From positions 1 through 64,000 of the forward strand of contig JAQTZV010000026.1 in the NCBI GenBank assembly GCA_028687585.1: a DNA stretch of 64,000 nucleotides, read 5' to 3'. Both the position numbers and the translations under genes were made by a program. This DNA is from Desulfuromonadaceae bacterium (lineage in GTDB: Bacteria > Desulfobacterota > Desulfuromonadia > Geobacterales > Pseudopelobacteraceae). The notes under the pieces were generated by a model. It was not told the origin of the DNA. It searched no databases and saw nothing but the letters and a program-made list of their open reading frames with translations. Of this stretch, positions 28,431 through 40,100 are shown one piece after another. Position 1 is the stretch's first letter. Every line of letters starts with the position of its first letter.

Positions 28431-31400
28431 TCAAATACCTAAGCGAGCAGTAACTTCTTCCAGTTTTTGACTTAATTCGGGTGTAAGTCCTTCTTTAATT
28501 TTGCTGACAAGTTCTTTCAATCCATACCACATATAGCTGTGTGAACCAGATTCCCCCAAATAAATAATCAGCTGTGCAACTTCATTGGGATAGCGTTGAG
28601 GTAATTCGTTCTTATCAAGATCACGAAGAAACGATGAATTTCGAATTGTGCCATGTGGCATTTTAGTAGCTAAGGCTACTGCCTCAGGGAATATTGCAGT
28701 CAATCTGACAGTCCAGCCGAGCATTGGTTCGAACTCTGCGGCGCTTATTGGGGCTGGCACACCTTGTAGTCTATTTTCCCAGTATTTTTTTATCCAGCGA
28801 CGCCATAAATCGATCTGGAACTTTTCTTCTGTTCTGTTGAGATATGTTTTAATATTTGAAGCTAGCATAACTCTGGATTCTTCACCTGTTTGTCTGAAAA
28901 ACTCTGGAATCCAGGTGGTCAGTGGAGAGTTCACATAATAAACTAGATATGCCGCTATGAATTCGATAAATCTGTTTCGCCGTTGTTCTTTAAAAACTTG
29001 AAACTTAGTCAGGCTTGCAAAGAAAGTCGGTTCTAATAGCTCGGCAACTTCAGGGTTGAGATGTCCCCAACACATGAAACCATCCCATACTGCCTGGTAA
29101 TCCTGTGACTCTGTATTTTCACTGAACAGAGGAAGTAAGTATTTGACAGTCCATTCGTTATCAGCAGCTAGTAAAAATGGGAACTGACTGGCAATTATGG
29201 ATAGCCCTAAAATACCTGGTAACGACTTATCTTCAACAATATCAGTCAAAGCATTTTGGTATAGTTCATTAAATGAAGACGGTAGAAGTTCCTGTCCTTT
29301 TCGCCATAGCGATAAACCTCCCAAAAAGAACTGAGTTAGAACCCCTGCTGGACGATTTAAAGCTGAAGATAACCAATCACTGCTACTGTCCCTTGTTTCA
29401 GTTCGATCAAGTTTTTGCCAAACTTCGGATGCTATAGCATTTGCGTGCGGCAACAAATCAAGCGCATATGGCCTGCCGCCATTTTCGACCAATGAATTGA
29501 GCGTTTGAGCAATGTCGAGAGCATGATCATGGTACAACTCTCTTCGACTAAGCCATGACAGGATTTTCTCAAGCTGGGTTTTATCTAGCTCTGATGCCTG
29601 CCAAACACGAAAAAGTGGAGCCCATAAATCACTCCCCCAGAGGCCATTAGCTGCCAATGCCTTTGCCAACTCGATTCCCCAGCCAAATTCTTCTTTTGAA
29701 GCATCAGAAATAGCATTAATCAGGCCATATCGATTAGGGCCTGAGAATCGATCTTCTTGAAATCCTATAAGTTCTGGCAACCACTCACCAGCAGGCCTGG
29801 ATAACAACTCCTCTGATGTCCAGGGGCTTCGCGATTCGTAGCTTCCAGTTCTCATCCAACGAGTCATATCGGAATGTTCACGTGATCTGAATTCGGGATG
29901 CTGTGTTTGAATGTCGTCAAAAGCAGATTGAGCCTGCTTGCAGTTTGGATCAGACTCTTTGAGCCATGAAAGCCAATTTAACTTTTTATCGATGGTGAGT
30001 TGATCATGTTCTGGATCTTCATGGTCAGGCCAAGCATAGCTTTTGATTGACTCAATTACAGCATCACGAAGGCCTGCACTTGCTTCTGGATACGTTTTCC
30101 TTACATATATATAATGTTCGTGATGAGACGAGGATTCGTGTAGGTCGGTATGCTTCAGCAGCCAGCCTAGTTTGTCATCGGCTGTAATGTCAGTTCGCAA
30201 CGCTGATGTATGAATAGACAGTCGTCGTAATAATGGTGTTTGAGAAGTAATCAGGCGTTCACACCAGTTGGTAGCTAGCTGAGACCGGTTATTGGTTAGC
30301 CATTCCAGAGAATCACGAGCGGCATCAATGAGAACATCTATTGGCCCCTGATTTCTGTCCTGCTCGTGAGGTTCTATTGCCGATCTATGCCAGTTGTCAG
30401 CATCCCAAAAGTTTTCAGCTGTTTGCCAGGCACGTAAGGTTAAATGTCTATCCTCAAGATGCCGTGTGGCTTTTGATAGTAATTGCTCGGCTATTTCAGC
30501 AAGATTAGGCCTAAGTCCTCTCTCCCAGAGCTCGTTGATGGCGTAATGCTCACTACTTGGCTGTAATTCAACCTTAATGCGAGCTTCATTTCCTTTTCCA
30601 TCGTTATCCCACATGTAATCATGTTTAAGAGAAAGGGTACTTCCTGCCATAGCATCGAAAACTCGCAACAACGGTTGGAGTGAGCCGAGTTTAATGCACC
30701 GTTCACCAAGCCACAGGAGAACATGGTCATCCAGTTTTGACGGTGCAGTTGCTAATAGCATTGAGACCCATTTGCTGAGTATTGTTTCATCAAGTGGGTA
30801 TTCTTCGCCCAACCCAACTTCTCGTCCCAGAAACTCCCAAAAGTCTGCATTCAGCCTCATCCCATGCCCTGCAATGAGCAAGAACATTTTGTTCACACAA
30901 CTAACAGCATAATGTTTTGCCAACCACCATGCTATTTCCCGATCACGATCTGTGAGAGTTGCACTTTCAAAAAGAGGGTCCAGTAAACGTCTTTTATCCA
31001 GCCACAAAAGCCAAGCTGGTGAACGAGCGTGCTCAGTAAAAAAACGCGTTTTAGCAACGTCTTCCAGTGCCAGTAAGATGCTTGTTTCTTCTTCATCGCT
31101 ATATGCCGGCGGCTGGATCGCTATTTCAGCTAATTCTCGTCGCCAGTCCAATAGATTGCGGGACATGAATTCTGTTAGGCGCTGAATTCCTTGATAAAGC
31201 TGGCTGAAATCATTTTTATCGGCTTTCTGATATGTTAAGGGCTTGATACCCAACACATCCCAGCGTTGCAGATCATCGCCTTCATGAGTCAAGGCATACC
31301 GCTTACCGACTTCTGCGACAGGAAGTGCTCGACCAAGGTAATGCATGACAACATCATCATGACTGTAGCCAACAAAGAGAACTGTAAAGTTCCGGAACAC

Positions 31401-31943
31401 ATCAAGGAGGAAACGCCTTGCCCAACCTTCGGTTAGATAGGCTTTACCAAAGTCTTCATCAGTTAGAACCATCTCCTGTGCTCGGTTGACAGCTCCGTGT
31501 AGATGAACGATACCGTAAAAATTGCGGCCCAGCGGAAGTGCCGGCGCACGGAAAACATCAGTTGAATGCCTATTGATGGATTCTGCTGCTTTTTCGAATA
31601 GTAAGTCGAAGTTGGTGGTAACCAAGCGCAGCTTCTCTGGGGTAGGAAAGAGTTTTAGGAGATCACGGTGAAGTTCGGTCGGTTCTAAGCCGACCCTGTT
31701 AAGCCTTGCTGCAGCTCGAGAATGTACATCAACACCGCTATGATGAAGCTTGCCAAGAAAGCGGTCAAATGGCTCATCCGGAGTTTTACCAGTCCCATCT
31801 GCTATGTACGATGCAAGTTCCCAGAAGTCTGGAAGATTTGCTGGTTCGCCCATAGACACACCAGCCCCGGCAAATACTACCAATTTACCTTTTTTCAAGG
31901 CATCAAGCAGGTGCTGTGGAATGTCTATAGAACCGAATCTCAC
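28431..31943 (-). CDS. SIR2-family protein with long C-terminal region (DUF4020-like)
   Basis: VVFAGAGVSMG, RLVTTNFDLLFE, VHLHGAV SIR2 motifs; 1170 aa. Confidence 0.85.
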   Translation of the reverse strand: MRFGSIDIPQHLLDALKKGKLVVFAGAGVSMGEPANLPDFWELASYIADGTGKTPDEPFDRFLGKLHHSGVDVHSRAAARLNRVGLEPTELHRDLLKLFPTPEKLRLVTTNFDLLFEKAAESINRHSTDVFRAPALPLGRNFYGIVHLHGAVNRAQEMVLTDEDFGKAYLTEGWARRFLLDVFRNFTVLFVGYSHDDVVMHYLGRALPVAEVGKRYALTHEGDDLQRWDVLGIKPLTYQKADKNDFSQLYQGIQRLTEFMSRNLLDWRRELAEIAIQPPAYSDEEETSILLALEDVAKTRFFTEHARSPAWLLWLDKRRLLDPLFESATLTDRDREIAWWLAKHYAVSCVNKMFLLIAGHGMRLNADFWEFLGREVGLGEEYPLDETILSKWVSMLLATAPSKLDDHVLLWLGERCIKLGSLQPLLRVFDAMAGSTLSLKHDYMWDNDGKGNEARIKVELQPSSEHYAINELWERGLRPNLAEIAEQLLSKATRHLEDRHLTLRAWQTAENFWDADNWHRSAIEPHEQDRNQGPIDVLIDAARDSLEWLTNNRSQLATNWCERLITSQTPLLRRLSIHTSALRTDITADDKLGWLLKHTDLHESSSHHEHYIYVRKTYPEASAGLRDAVIESIKSYAWPDHEDPEHDQLTIDKKLNWLSWLKESDPNCKQAQSAFDDIQTQHPEFRSREHSDMTRWMRTGSYESRSPWTSEELLSRPAGEWLPELIGFQEDRFSGPNRYGLINAISDASKEEFGWGIELAKALAANGLWGSDLWAPLFRVWQASELDKTQLEKILSWLSRRELYHDHALDIAQTLNSLVENGGRPYALDLLPHANAIASEVWQKLDRTETRDSSSDWLSSALNRPAGVLTQFFLGGLSLWRKGQELLPSSFNELYQNALTDIVEDKSLPGILGLSIIASQFPFLLAADNEWTVKYLLPLFSENTESQDYQAVWDGFMCWGHLNPEVAELLEPTFFASLTKFQVFKEQRRNRFIEFIAAYLVYYVNSPLTTWIPEFFRQTGEESRVMLASNIKTYLNRTEEKFQIDLWRRWIKKYWENRLQGVPAPISAAEFEPMLGWTVRLTAIFPEAVALATKMPHGTIRNSSFLRDLDKNELPQRYPNEVAQLIIYLGESGSHSYMWYGLKELVSKIKEGLTPELSQKLEEVTARLGI

Positions 31944-33016
31944 AGCCTACTCGCTTGATACCAGTACCAGAATGCCTCTTGGTTTATGCTCTTCAGTCGA
32001 TTCAGGCGTTCCCATTCTCCAGTGATCATCAGTTTCCCAAGCTCTTCAATCTTCGGGACTAGTCTGAACGCTTCCATGGATGGTCCTGACTCTCCGTTTG
32101 CAATTAATCGAGCCATCAGCGCAGCTTTTGCGCCTGCAAGTTTTGCCATGTCCAGGGTGAAGTTGTGATCGACTAGATGCGATGTTAACTTTCGCACACC
32201 ATCAACTAATGTTAGTGCTTCCGGCGACTCTTTTACTCCCTTGAGTAGATGCATGTTCAGGCTGAGTGACGCCTGAAGTGTATCTTCCAAGGCATCTGTT
32301 GGTATAAATTTGCCCTCCCTGTATCCGTTTTCCTGCGTGAAAATATTTTTATATACCCGCCGTACTGCTGTCAGATCCTCTGCTAGATTAAATAGCTCTC
32401 CAATATCAAATAATTGTTTGACTATCTGCATAGTATCCGCAGGTTTGCCATTTTTTGGAGCATAAAGTACACCCGTCGTTCTTGGCGCAAAGGCTGTTAG
32501 CTTATCAGCCAACAGGCTATCAACCGTTGGAATATCGACAAATATTTCGCGCCTTATTTCTAAAATACTCGGTGTAATTGGTTTTCTAATCACATCATGT
32601 GGAATATGCTGTTCTTCCACTACATCCAGAAAAACGTATGGATATGGATTGCCGGTAATTAGGGGAGTATAGAAAAACTTGAAATGTCGTCTATTTGGTA
32701 AACCTCGATAGCCTCGTATTTGTTCTTTATAGCCAACGAACGGTGGCACCGTTGCTATTACATCAAGAATACTCTCGAGTTCTTTAGCAGATGCAGAGCT
32801 GAGAATGTCAATATCTATCGATAGCCGACGGACAACCGGTACATGAAGCAGGAGACTTGTGCCACCCTTGAAGACGAACTTTAGATCGCTCTCTGCCAGA
32901 TGTCCTAAGAGAGCGAAGGCATGGAGTGCCCTTTCCAGCAATCCAGGATCAACGCCCTTAATCTCTTTCTTTTTTATTTCCAACCAGTCAGCTGTGAAAC
33001 AAATAGGTGAGATCAT
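31940..33016 (-). CDS. AbiEii/AbiGii-type nucleotidyltransferase toxin family
   Basis: FVFKGGTSLLLHVPVVRRLSIDIDIL motif; VDSLLADKLTAFAPRTTG. Confidence 0.85.
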   Translation of the reverse strand: MISPICFTADWLEIKKKEIKGVDPGLLERALHAFALLGHLAESDLKFVFKGGTSLLLHVPVVRRLSIDIDILSSASAKELESILDVIATVPPFVGYKEQIRGYRGLPNRRHFKFFYTPLITGNPYPYVFLDVVEEQHIPHDVIRKPITPSILEIRREIFVDIPTVDSLLADKLTAFAPRTTGVLYAPKNGKPADTMQIVKQLFDIGELFNLAEDLTAVRRVYKNIFTQENGYREGKFIPTDALEDTLQASLSLNMHLLKGVKESPEALTLVDGVRKLTSHLVDHNFTLDMAKLAGAKAALMARLIANGESGPSMEAFRLVPKIEELGKLMITGEWERLNRLKSINQEAFWYWYQASRL

Positions 33017-33057
33017 ATTTTAACCCATTATCTCCTCAAAAGTTAAAAAGCGGGGAA

Positions 33058-36000
33058 TTAGTGGGACAATTCCGTGCTTTCTATTTTCTCTCTTTTCACC
33101 TCTGAATATCCAAGCAAAGCAGTCAGTTGCAGAAGGCCGGAGCTGAGTACGGTATCTATAATTCTTTGGACTTCAGCAGAGTCCATCAGCTGGAGCCTTG
33201 ATGCTTCGATCTTGAGGTCGACGAGTGCCTTTTCAATTGGTGCAACCTGGTCCTTGCTTTCCGGTTGCTTTTGTATGGAAGGACGCAAGATTACCGTCCT
33301 GTCGCCCGGCCTGATGTAGCGTTCAACTTCGTTCTTGCCAGGGTCAGCCCATGCGTCCCAACCATTCTCTTTCAGTTTTTCGGCTACCGTATTCAGAGTA
33401 TCGCTTTCGGCATAAAGGAAGATCGTTGGTTGGGCAATGAGGTGTTGGGCAAAAGGGTTGAACTGAATAGTGGACCAGCAGCAGAAATCGAGTAGTGGGA
33501 ATTCCTTCTTTACCACCCGGATTATTTTAGCAATCGGCTTGGGATCTAAGCTGACTGGCTTTTCGTGTCGGCTGTACCAGCCTCTTCCGGCATCTGAGAT
33601 GATACCGGATGCCATGGCTTCGCTCATGTATTCCCGAAGAGTGTCGTCGGAAACTTCTATTTCAACATTTGCCAATGCTCGCTTAACAGCTTTAAGGTGG
33701 AAATAGGCACTTAGCTCTTTAATCGCTGGGAGTATTCGAGTGATCAATGATGACTTATTGTCGAGACCTCCTGGCGCTTCTTGAAAGGTGACACGTTGTT
33801 CAATAAGAGAGAGATCTTCTGGGTTAAGGTCGAAAAGCTTATAAACGATTGTATTAATCGTATGTTCAATTTTTGCAAGTTCAGACCCTGCAGCTTTGGC
33901 AGCACTTAAAGCAAGCTCAGATAATTCCGCTTCTACAGAATTATTAATCGCAGGGATAGGAATTGATTCTTGGTTTTGAATTAAAGCTTGAATATATCCA
34001 TTTTGAAGGTCTGTGCAAGTTTGTAGCAAATACCACCATGTAACGTTAGAGTTCAGTATTGCTGCTAAAGATGGCCTTGCATCACCTATGATATAGAGTG
34101 CGTCATTATGATAATGACCTTGTATATCATAACAATATTCGGCTTTGTTCATGAACCGCCCAAGTATAATTTTTGAAGTTTCAAACTGCTCCCAATAGTC
34201 AATTGAATCTTGAAGCTCATACCATTTATATGTGCCAGCTTTACGCCCAAGCCAAGGATGTCCTGATGGCCAGTTTTTCGGTTTTGGTTCAAGATTTTCC
34301 TTGAACTGCAATAAATGACGCTTGATTGCCGGAAAATCGTCGATAACAATTCCCCGCCTCGAAAAAATCAGCCAAAGGTCTTGAGGGTAAGGTCGCCAGC
34401 GTTTGACATCTTTGCCGCGTAGATATGGCTTTAATATTTCCCCAGAACGGGAATCTTCAGCAATCAATTTATCTCGTGTAGAACGATCCACCACAAATGC
34501 TTTATTGTATCCTGTTTTGATCCCATAGAAAAAATGTCCTTTCATGAATTCGCCGAGTGGAGTCCCTTTTGACCGTAGTTTTTCTAAAAGGTTGTGGACG
34601 GTCTCTAGCTCTAATTGCCAGCCATTAGGCGTTAATTCATTTTGGGCTAAACTGAAAGCAGACGAAGTAAATACATCGGTTACTTTGTTTATGACGTCAT
34701 GCAGTTGCCAATTATAAGCTTTAAGATGGTGAACAGTGGTGCATTCTCCTTTGATCCCGATTAAGATAGAAGCATACGCGATTGCCTCAAAAACTGGAGC
34801 ATCTCCGAAATCCAACATTTGTTGGATTACAAGTTGGCTTGAAATAAACTCACGTAACTTTACTCCATATGCTGAACGGAAGTATTTATTGGAGCTTATG
34901 AATGTCAACACCCCTCTATCATTCAGTAAACGGATTGCTTTCTCATAAAAATAGACGAACAAATCTGCTGTACCGGTAAAGCATTCATAGTGTGGTTCTA
35001 GCAGTGGTTTGTAATGTTTGATAACTTCATGTCTGACATAAGGCGGGTTAGCAATGACAATGTCAAACCCGCCCTGCTCAAATACATCTTGGAAAAAGAG
35101 ATGCCATAGAAAATAGGGGCGTTCCGGTTTTTCTTCTAACTCTTGCAATTTCGCCTTTTTCAGCGCGATAGATTTCAACTCCTCCTCAAGGGATACAATT
35201 CTCAGCGCATCTTTTTTAGGCGGTTTCCACCCCTTTACTAGCCCTGCTTTACGTTTGATCTCAGCTTTGCGCAACTGGAGCTCGTCACAGATCTTCTCTT
35301 CCTGAATTTGCAGGTTATAGTCGATGTGATCCAGCACAAACCGGTCAATCTTTCTGTGCAATTCCTGTTTTTCAGATGGATTGGTCTCACCGAAATATCG
35401 GTTAATAAGAGTTTTAATTTCTTTGGCTTTTGCAACGCCTTCATGTGACTGTGAGAATTCAAGCAACTCGCCAGGAAACATCTGCCCTTGGCCTTGCTTT
35501 GAGAACACTTCAACTTTGTAACCTTTTGCTTGATGCAGCTTGTCGAGCGGAATCCCTTCAAACGACTCCAGAAGTGAATCCCCCTGCATAATCTTGTAAT
35601 CCAGGTTCGGGAGCGGGTGGGGTTCTTCTTCATCCACAATTAGTGACAACCAGAAACGGAGCCGGGCAATCTCCACTGCACCTGCATCGATATCAACGCC
35701 ATATATTGAATTCTGAATGATTTTTAGCTTCGTTTCAGCAGGGTCCAGCGTCCAATCGAGAGTCAGTTTGATCCAATATATTTCTTGGAGCAGGCCGATG
35801 GGAAAGGCTCCAGAACCAATGGCGGGATCACATATTTTCAGACGATCGAGCAGTTCTTCGATACGCTTTGCATTCTGGCGTACCCAATTATTCTTGTCTA
35901 TAGCAGAGCCGGCATCCTTGAAGCGGACCAGACTTACGATCTCTTCCCGCTCATCCAAATGCAACTGTAGGTAATGAATCAGACTCTGTTGACACATGTG

Positions 36001-37188
36001 ATGAACGATGGGTTTTGGGGTATAGTAAACGCCTTTGTCCTTGTTATCCTCCAACAGGTTCTCGAAGATGTGCCCCAGCATTTCCGGGTCAATGCCCACT
36101 TCGTGATCGTCCGGGTCGTTCTCGTCGATAGTGAAGTTGTACTGGCCAAAGAATTCCAGCACCTGTTCAAAAAGCGTTGCAGGGAAATCAAGTTTTTCCA
36201 CTGGCAGTGGTTTGTGATCGTTAGGCAACTTCTCATGCTCAAACAGGCCACCGTTTAGGTACGGCACTCGTGTGCCCGTGGCAGGAAACAGGGCGTTGGG
36301 TCGGTTGGGCCGGTTGAGAGCCTCGAAGAAAAGCGGCGCCAGGCGAGTTGAGTAGAACTTTCCTTTGTCAGGACAGGTCAGAAAGAGATTTCGGACAAAG
36401 CTCCGGTCGCCTTCTGTCCAATCGGTGCGGTCGGCGGGGCAACCGAGCCATCCTTTCTTCTGGATAAAGTACAAAAACACCAGCCGTCCCAGTAGCCGTT
36501 TGGCAAAGTCACGTACTGGTTTGTTGGCTTTATCCTGGTCCATTTCATCCACCAGGCGGGGAATAGCAAAGACCTTTTGCGGGGCATCGCCAGACAGTAG
36601 GTGATTGACAAAGGTGGTGTAATGCTCCTTATAGAGAGTGAAAAACTCTTTGTTGAGCTTTTCGACCGAAAATGCTTCGACAACATCGGCAAGAGTTGCA
36701 TTGTCAAGTTTCCCAGCAAGCTGGCTAAGTCGCCGGGCTGCTGTGGTACAGGTCTCATGGGGACCTAACAGGTACGTAAAGCGCTTGGTGGCTGTCTGTC
36801 GTTCGACGAATTCTCCGTCGTCGTTGAACTCAGATTCTTTGGCAGTAAATGTGAAGCGGTAGTCTTCATTTTGGCCGGTGAATATGACAAGTACACCGTG
36901 GTTGGTCTCTTGATCGATGTACTTGGCAACCAGGTTGCGCAGCTCAACCCGGTTGCGCTGAATTTTCTTCTTTGGGGTCAATACGATTTCAAATATCGCC
37001 AGCTTCTTGTCATCGTGTAACCGGACGCTCCCGAGTTCTAGGAAGGATGACACATCCTGATTCTCACAAAGGACGGTATGTGGCTGGGTAAATATGGACA
37101 CATTGGGAAATGTTTCCCGCAGTACCGTTTGCCAGGCTGTACGATCGTATGGTTGCTGCAGCTCATGCTTCAGCTCAATAAGGTTCAT
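33058..37188 (-). CDS. Eco57I-type N6-adenine DNA methyltransferase/restriction-modification protein
   Basis: 1376 aa; motif I DPAIGSGAFPIGLL; motif IV VIANPPYVRHEV; YYTPKPIVHHM. Confidence 0.9.
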   Translation of the reverse strand: MNLIELKHELQQPYDRTAWQTVLRETFPNVSIFTQPHTVLCENQDVSSFLELGSVRLHDDKKLAIFEIVLTPKKKIQRNRVELRNLVAKYIDQETNHGVLVIFTGQNEDYRFTFTAKESEFNDDGEFVERQTATKRFTYLLGPHETCTTAARRLSQLAGKLDNATLADVVEAFSVEKLNKEFFTLYKEHYTTFVNHLLSGDAPQKVFAIPRLVDEMDQDKANKPVRDFAKRLLGRLVFLYFIQKKGWLGCPADRTDWTEGDRSFVRNLFLTCPDKGKFYSTRLAPLFFEALNRPNRPNALFPATGTRVPYLNGGLFEHEKLPNDHKPLPVEKLDFPATLFEQVLEFFGQYNFTIDENDPDDHEVGIDPEMLGHIFENLLEDNKDKGVYYTPKPIVHHMCQQSLIHYLQLHLDEREEIVSLVRFKDAGSAIDKNNWVRQNAKRIEELLDRLKICDPAIGSGAFPIGLLQEIYWIKLTLDWTLDPAETKLKIIQNSIYGVDIDAGAVEIARLRFWLSLIVDEEEPHPLPNLDYKIMQGDSLLESFEGIPLDKLHQAKGYKVEVFSKQGQGQMFPGELLEFSQSHEGVAKAKEIKTLINRYFGETNPSEKQELHRKIDRFVLDHIDYNLQIQEEKICDELQLRKAEIKRKAGLVKGWKPPKKDALRIVSLEEELKSIALKKAKLQELEEKPERPYFLWHLFFQDVFEQGGFDIVIANPPYVRHEVIKHYKPLLEPHYECFTGTADLFVYFYEKAIRLLNDRGVLTFISSNKYFRSAYGVKLREFISSQLVIQQMLDFGDAPVFEAIAYASILIGIKGECTTVHHLKAYNWQLHDVINKVTDVFTSSAFSLAQNELTPNGWQLELETVHNLLEKLRSKGTPLGEFMKGHFFYGIKTGYNKAFVVDRSTRDKLIAEDSRSGEILKPYLRGKDVKRWRPYPQDLWLIFSRRGIVIDDFPAIKRHLLQFKENLEPKPKNWPSGHPWLGRKAGTYKWYELQDSIDYWEQFETSKIILGRFMNKAEYCYDIQGHYHNDALYIIGDARPSLAAILNSNVTWWYLLQTCTDLQNGYIQALIQNQESIPIPAINNSVEAELSELALSAAKAAGSELAKIEHTINTIVYKLFDLNPEDLSLIEQRVTFQEAPGGLDNKSSLITRILPAIKELSAYFHLKAVKRALANVEIEVSDDTLREYMSEAMASGIISDAGRGWYSRHEKPVSLDPKPIAKIIRVVKKEFPLLDFCCWSTIQFNPFAQHLIAQPTIFLYAESDTLNTVAEKLKENGWDAWADPGKNEVERYIRPGDRTVILRPSIQKQPESKDQVAPIEKALVDLKIEASRLQLMDSAEVQRIIDTVLSSGLLQLTALLGYSEVKREKIESTELSH

Positions 37189-40100
37189 GAAGAGAATGAC
37201 TCCGATATAATTATTTCAGGTTTGAGCTCTCCGGTGGCTTGGATATCGAACAGCGGCAGAGCGGTATTTTCGAACTCGTTATCAAGTGGATAGCGGTCGA
37301 GGATCTCCATCAGCTTGTCGAGCAGTGTCACAGGAGTCAGCTTCGTCTTGCTTTGACTTTTGAAAAGGTCGTTTACTCCACGCTGCAGTTTAGCGAATTT
37401 AGCCAGTTTAACGGCATGCTTGGCAGCATGTATCCGCTTTTTCTCGGTATCGCTTATGAATGGTAATTTGAGAAATGCGTCGAGGTACGCCAGTGCCTTG
37501 CGTTCGTTTGGTCCTTGTGTCGTGTCGACCACTTTGAGCTGCACAGCTTCTGCCTGCAGTTTGTTGGCGAAATCCAGCATGGCCAGGTTTACATGGTCAT
37601 GGTGACGCTCGTGAAGCGGTTGCAACGGTTCATCAGCGGTTGCACGATAAATTCTCGCCGTCTCCAGGAAACTCAACTCTTCAATCTCATCAATAGGGCC
37701 GATAGAGTAAAAAGCATCGCGCTTCTTATTGCGAATGAAGGTGACGGTTGTGCTGTCCAGATCAGCCTGTATCCTGCCTGTTCTGGCCCGTAGAGGAAGG
37801 TTGCGTATGCGGCGGAACTTTTCCGGATTCTCTCTTTTGAATCTTCTCAGCTCCATCAGGAGGGTGAGCCGCTCATCTTTGTCTTCCTGAATGTCCTTGT
37901 CGAATAGACCGAATGTTTCAAACTCTTCGTCCTCAGAATATATCTGACTGTCTTCACCGAGAGCTGAGTGAAAGGCCTGAAGCTTCATGATCGCCTTTTT
38001 CTGCAATTCGAGATCATTGTCGACTTTAGCCGTGGGATAAAAGTTGTAAATATGAATTTTCGGGGCGGTCGTTCCGATACGGTTCACCCGGCCAATTCTC
38101 TGCATGAGGCGAGTTGAGTTCCAGGGAGTGTCGTAATTAACGATCACATTGGCCTGGTGGAGGTTGACACCCTCTGCCAGAACTTCGGTGGAGAGAAGAA
38201 TATTGAATTCATTTACTTGCTGATCAAGGGGAAGATTGGCGTCAAAGTTTGCCCGGACCGATGGCATGCGCTCTTTACGGTTATGGGAATCCACGCAGAG
38301 AACTTTGTCAAAACCTTGCTTTGCCAGCTCTTTCTTCAGATAGTCTGTAGTATCTTTCGCCTCGGAAAATACTACAAGTTTTCCTCTTTGATTGAAGCGT
38401 TTCTCGAACAGTTCTCCCCGGAGATAGACAAGAAATTCATCCAATTTTGGATCATTCTGCACCCTGAGCCATTGTTTGTTAAGGGCGTCAAGTATCTCAA
38501 GATCTTTCTGAAGACTCGGTAGAAAGTCATCACGAAAATCATCGGGAGTGCATATTTCGATGGTGGGATCGGTGTCACGCTTCTCGACTATTTTTGCGAC
38601 AAGTTCATCTTCGCGGCCTTCGAGGATATAGGTCGAAACATCAAGATTGGGGGCAATGTAAATGGTCCCATTTTCGAACATGCTAACCATCGCCCATGTT
38701 GCTTCCTTGAAACGGCGAAGTGACTCCCTGAAGGCATGGAAGCTGCTGTCTAGCCTCTTGATAAGCATGGTTTTCATAATATTCGCCAACTGTGCAGATA
38801 TCCTGTCAGCGTTCTGATATTTCAGCTTTTTTTCGGGTTTCAGAAATCCGATGGCACGGTAACGGTTATAGGCGAGATCAGTAACCAGTATTTTCGATGT
38901 CTGGTCGTAGAGCAGTTCCAAGTCAGGTTCCAACTTGTAGAGAATTTTGTGGGGCTTCTCCACTTTCGGAAAAATGATTCCTTGTTCGTCGAGGTCTTTC
39001 TTGTACTCTTCGGCGTCGACAAGATCAGTCCTGGTTCGGCGGACCGTAAGGTGGGTCACAACCTTTTCCCGGATCAGATCATAAATGCGCTTGACTTCGT
39101 GACGGGCATCCTTGGTTTCAAGATTTCGAAGGGCGTTGTCATACTCTTTAATCCTTTGGTTAAAAAAGCGTTGCAGATTGCCAATCTCAAGTGAGGAATC
39201 TTTCCCATCCTGAAAAAGAAGAATTAGGTTGCGGATATCCGCAGGACGATTATTGAGAGGTGTTGCTGAAACGAGGATTACCTTCTTCTTTGCCAGAGTA
39301 TCATCCTTCAGGCGGTGCTTTGTCGGTGTTTTGCATATCCGTTGAAGCAGGTCATAGGCATCGGCGGTGTCATTACGGAATTTATGTGCCTCATCGATGA
39401 TAACCAAATCATATTTTTCTGGATGGGTAAGTTTATGGAGACTGCCATTGGAGATCAGCTTGTAGTTGTCCAGACGAAACTTCTCAAGGGTTTTCTCCCA
39501 CGAATCCTTCAGTGTTGGAGGAACGATGATCAGAGTGTGAGAGCGGTGTTCAGGAAAGCCGTTGTGGAAATAGAACTTTCTCGCTATCAGGGCGGCAATA
39601 ACGGTCTTGCCAAGACCAACAACATCAGCAAGGAAAAAACCGTTGTGTTTCTGCAGTAGATCAAATCCCTGCTTTACGGCATCTCCCTGGTAGGAAAGAC
39701 GCATGAAGCCTTCCGGCATATCTTCAAGGGCGTTGGGGTCAAATTCGATGGCCGACCCGAAATATTCTGTCAGAAATTTGATGTAAAGCTCGAAAGGCGT
39801 CAGGTCGGATCGGAGATAGGACTCTTCCTTCACCTTTGAAACGTCCTTCGGAAGTATTAAAACCCCTTCCTGCCAGAGTGTTTCAAACTCTTGAGTGGCA
39901 AATTGTACATCTTCAAAAGAATTTAGTAGTACATTGAATTCATAGTTCCTCGACGTTTCTTTCGTACCGAGGCCGGCATCGGTAAGATTTGATGACCCAG
40001 TTATGACAGCTCCAGCTTTATGCTCATTGTAGCCAGTGGGTCTAAATATATAAATTTTGGCATGCAAACGCTTTGAAGGGTGGGCACGGATCTCCAGTTT

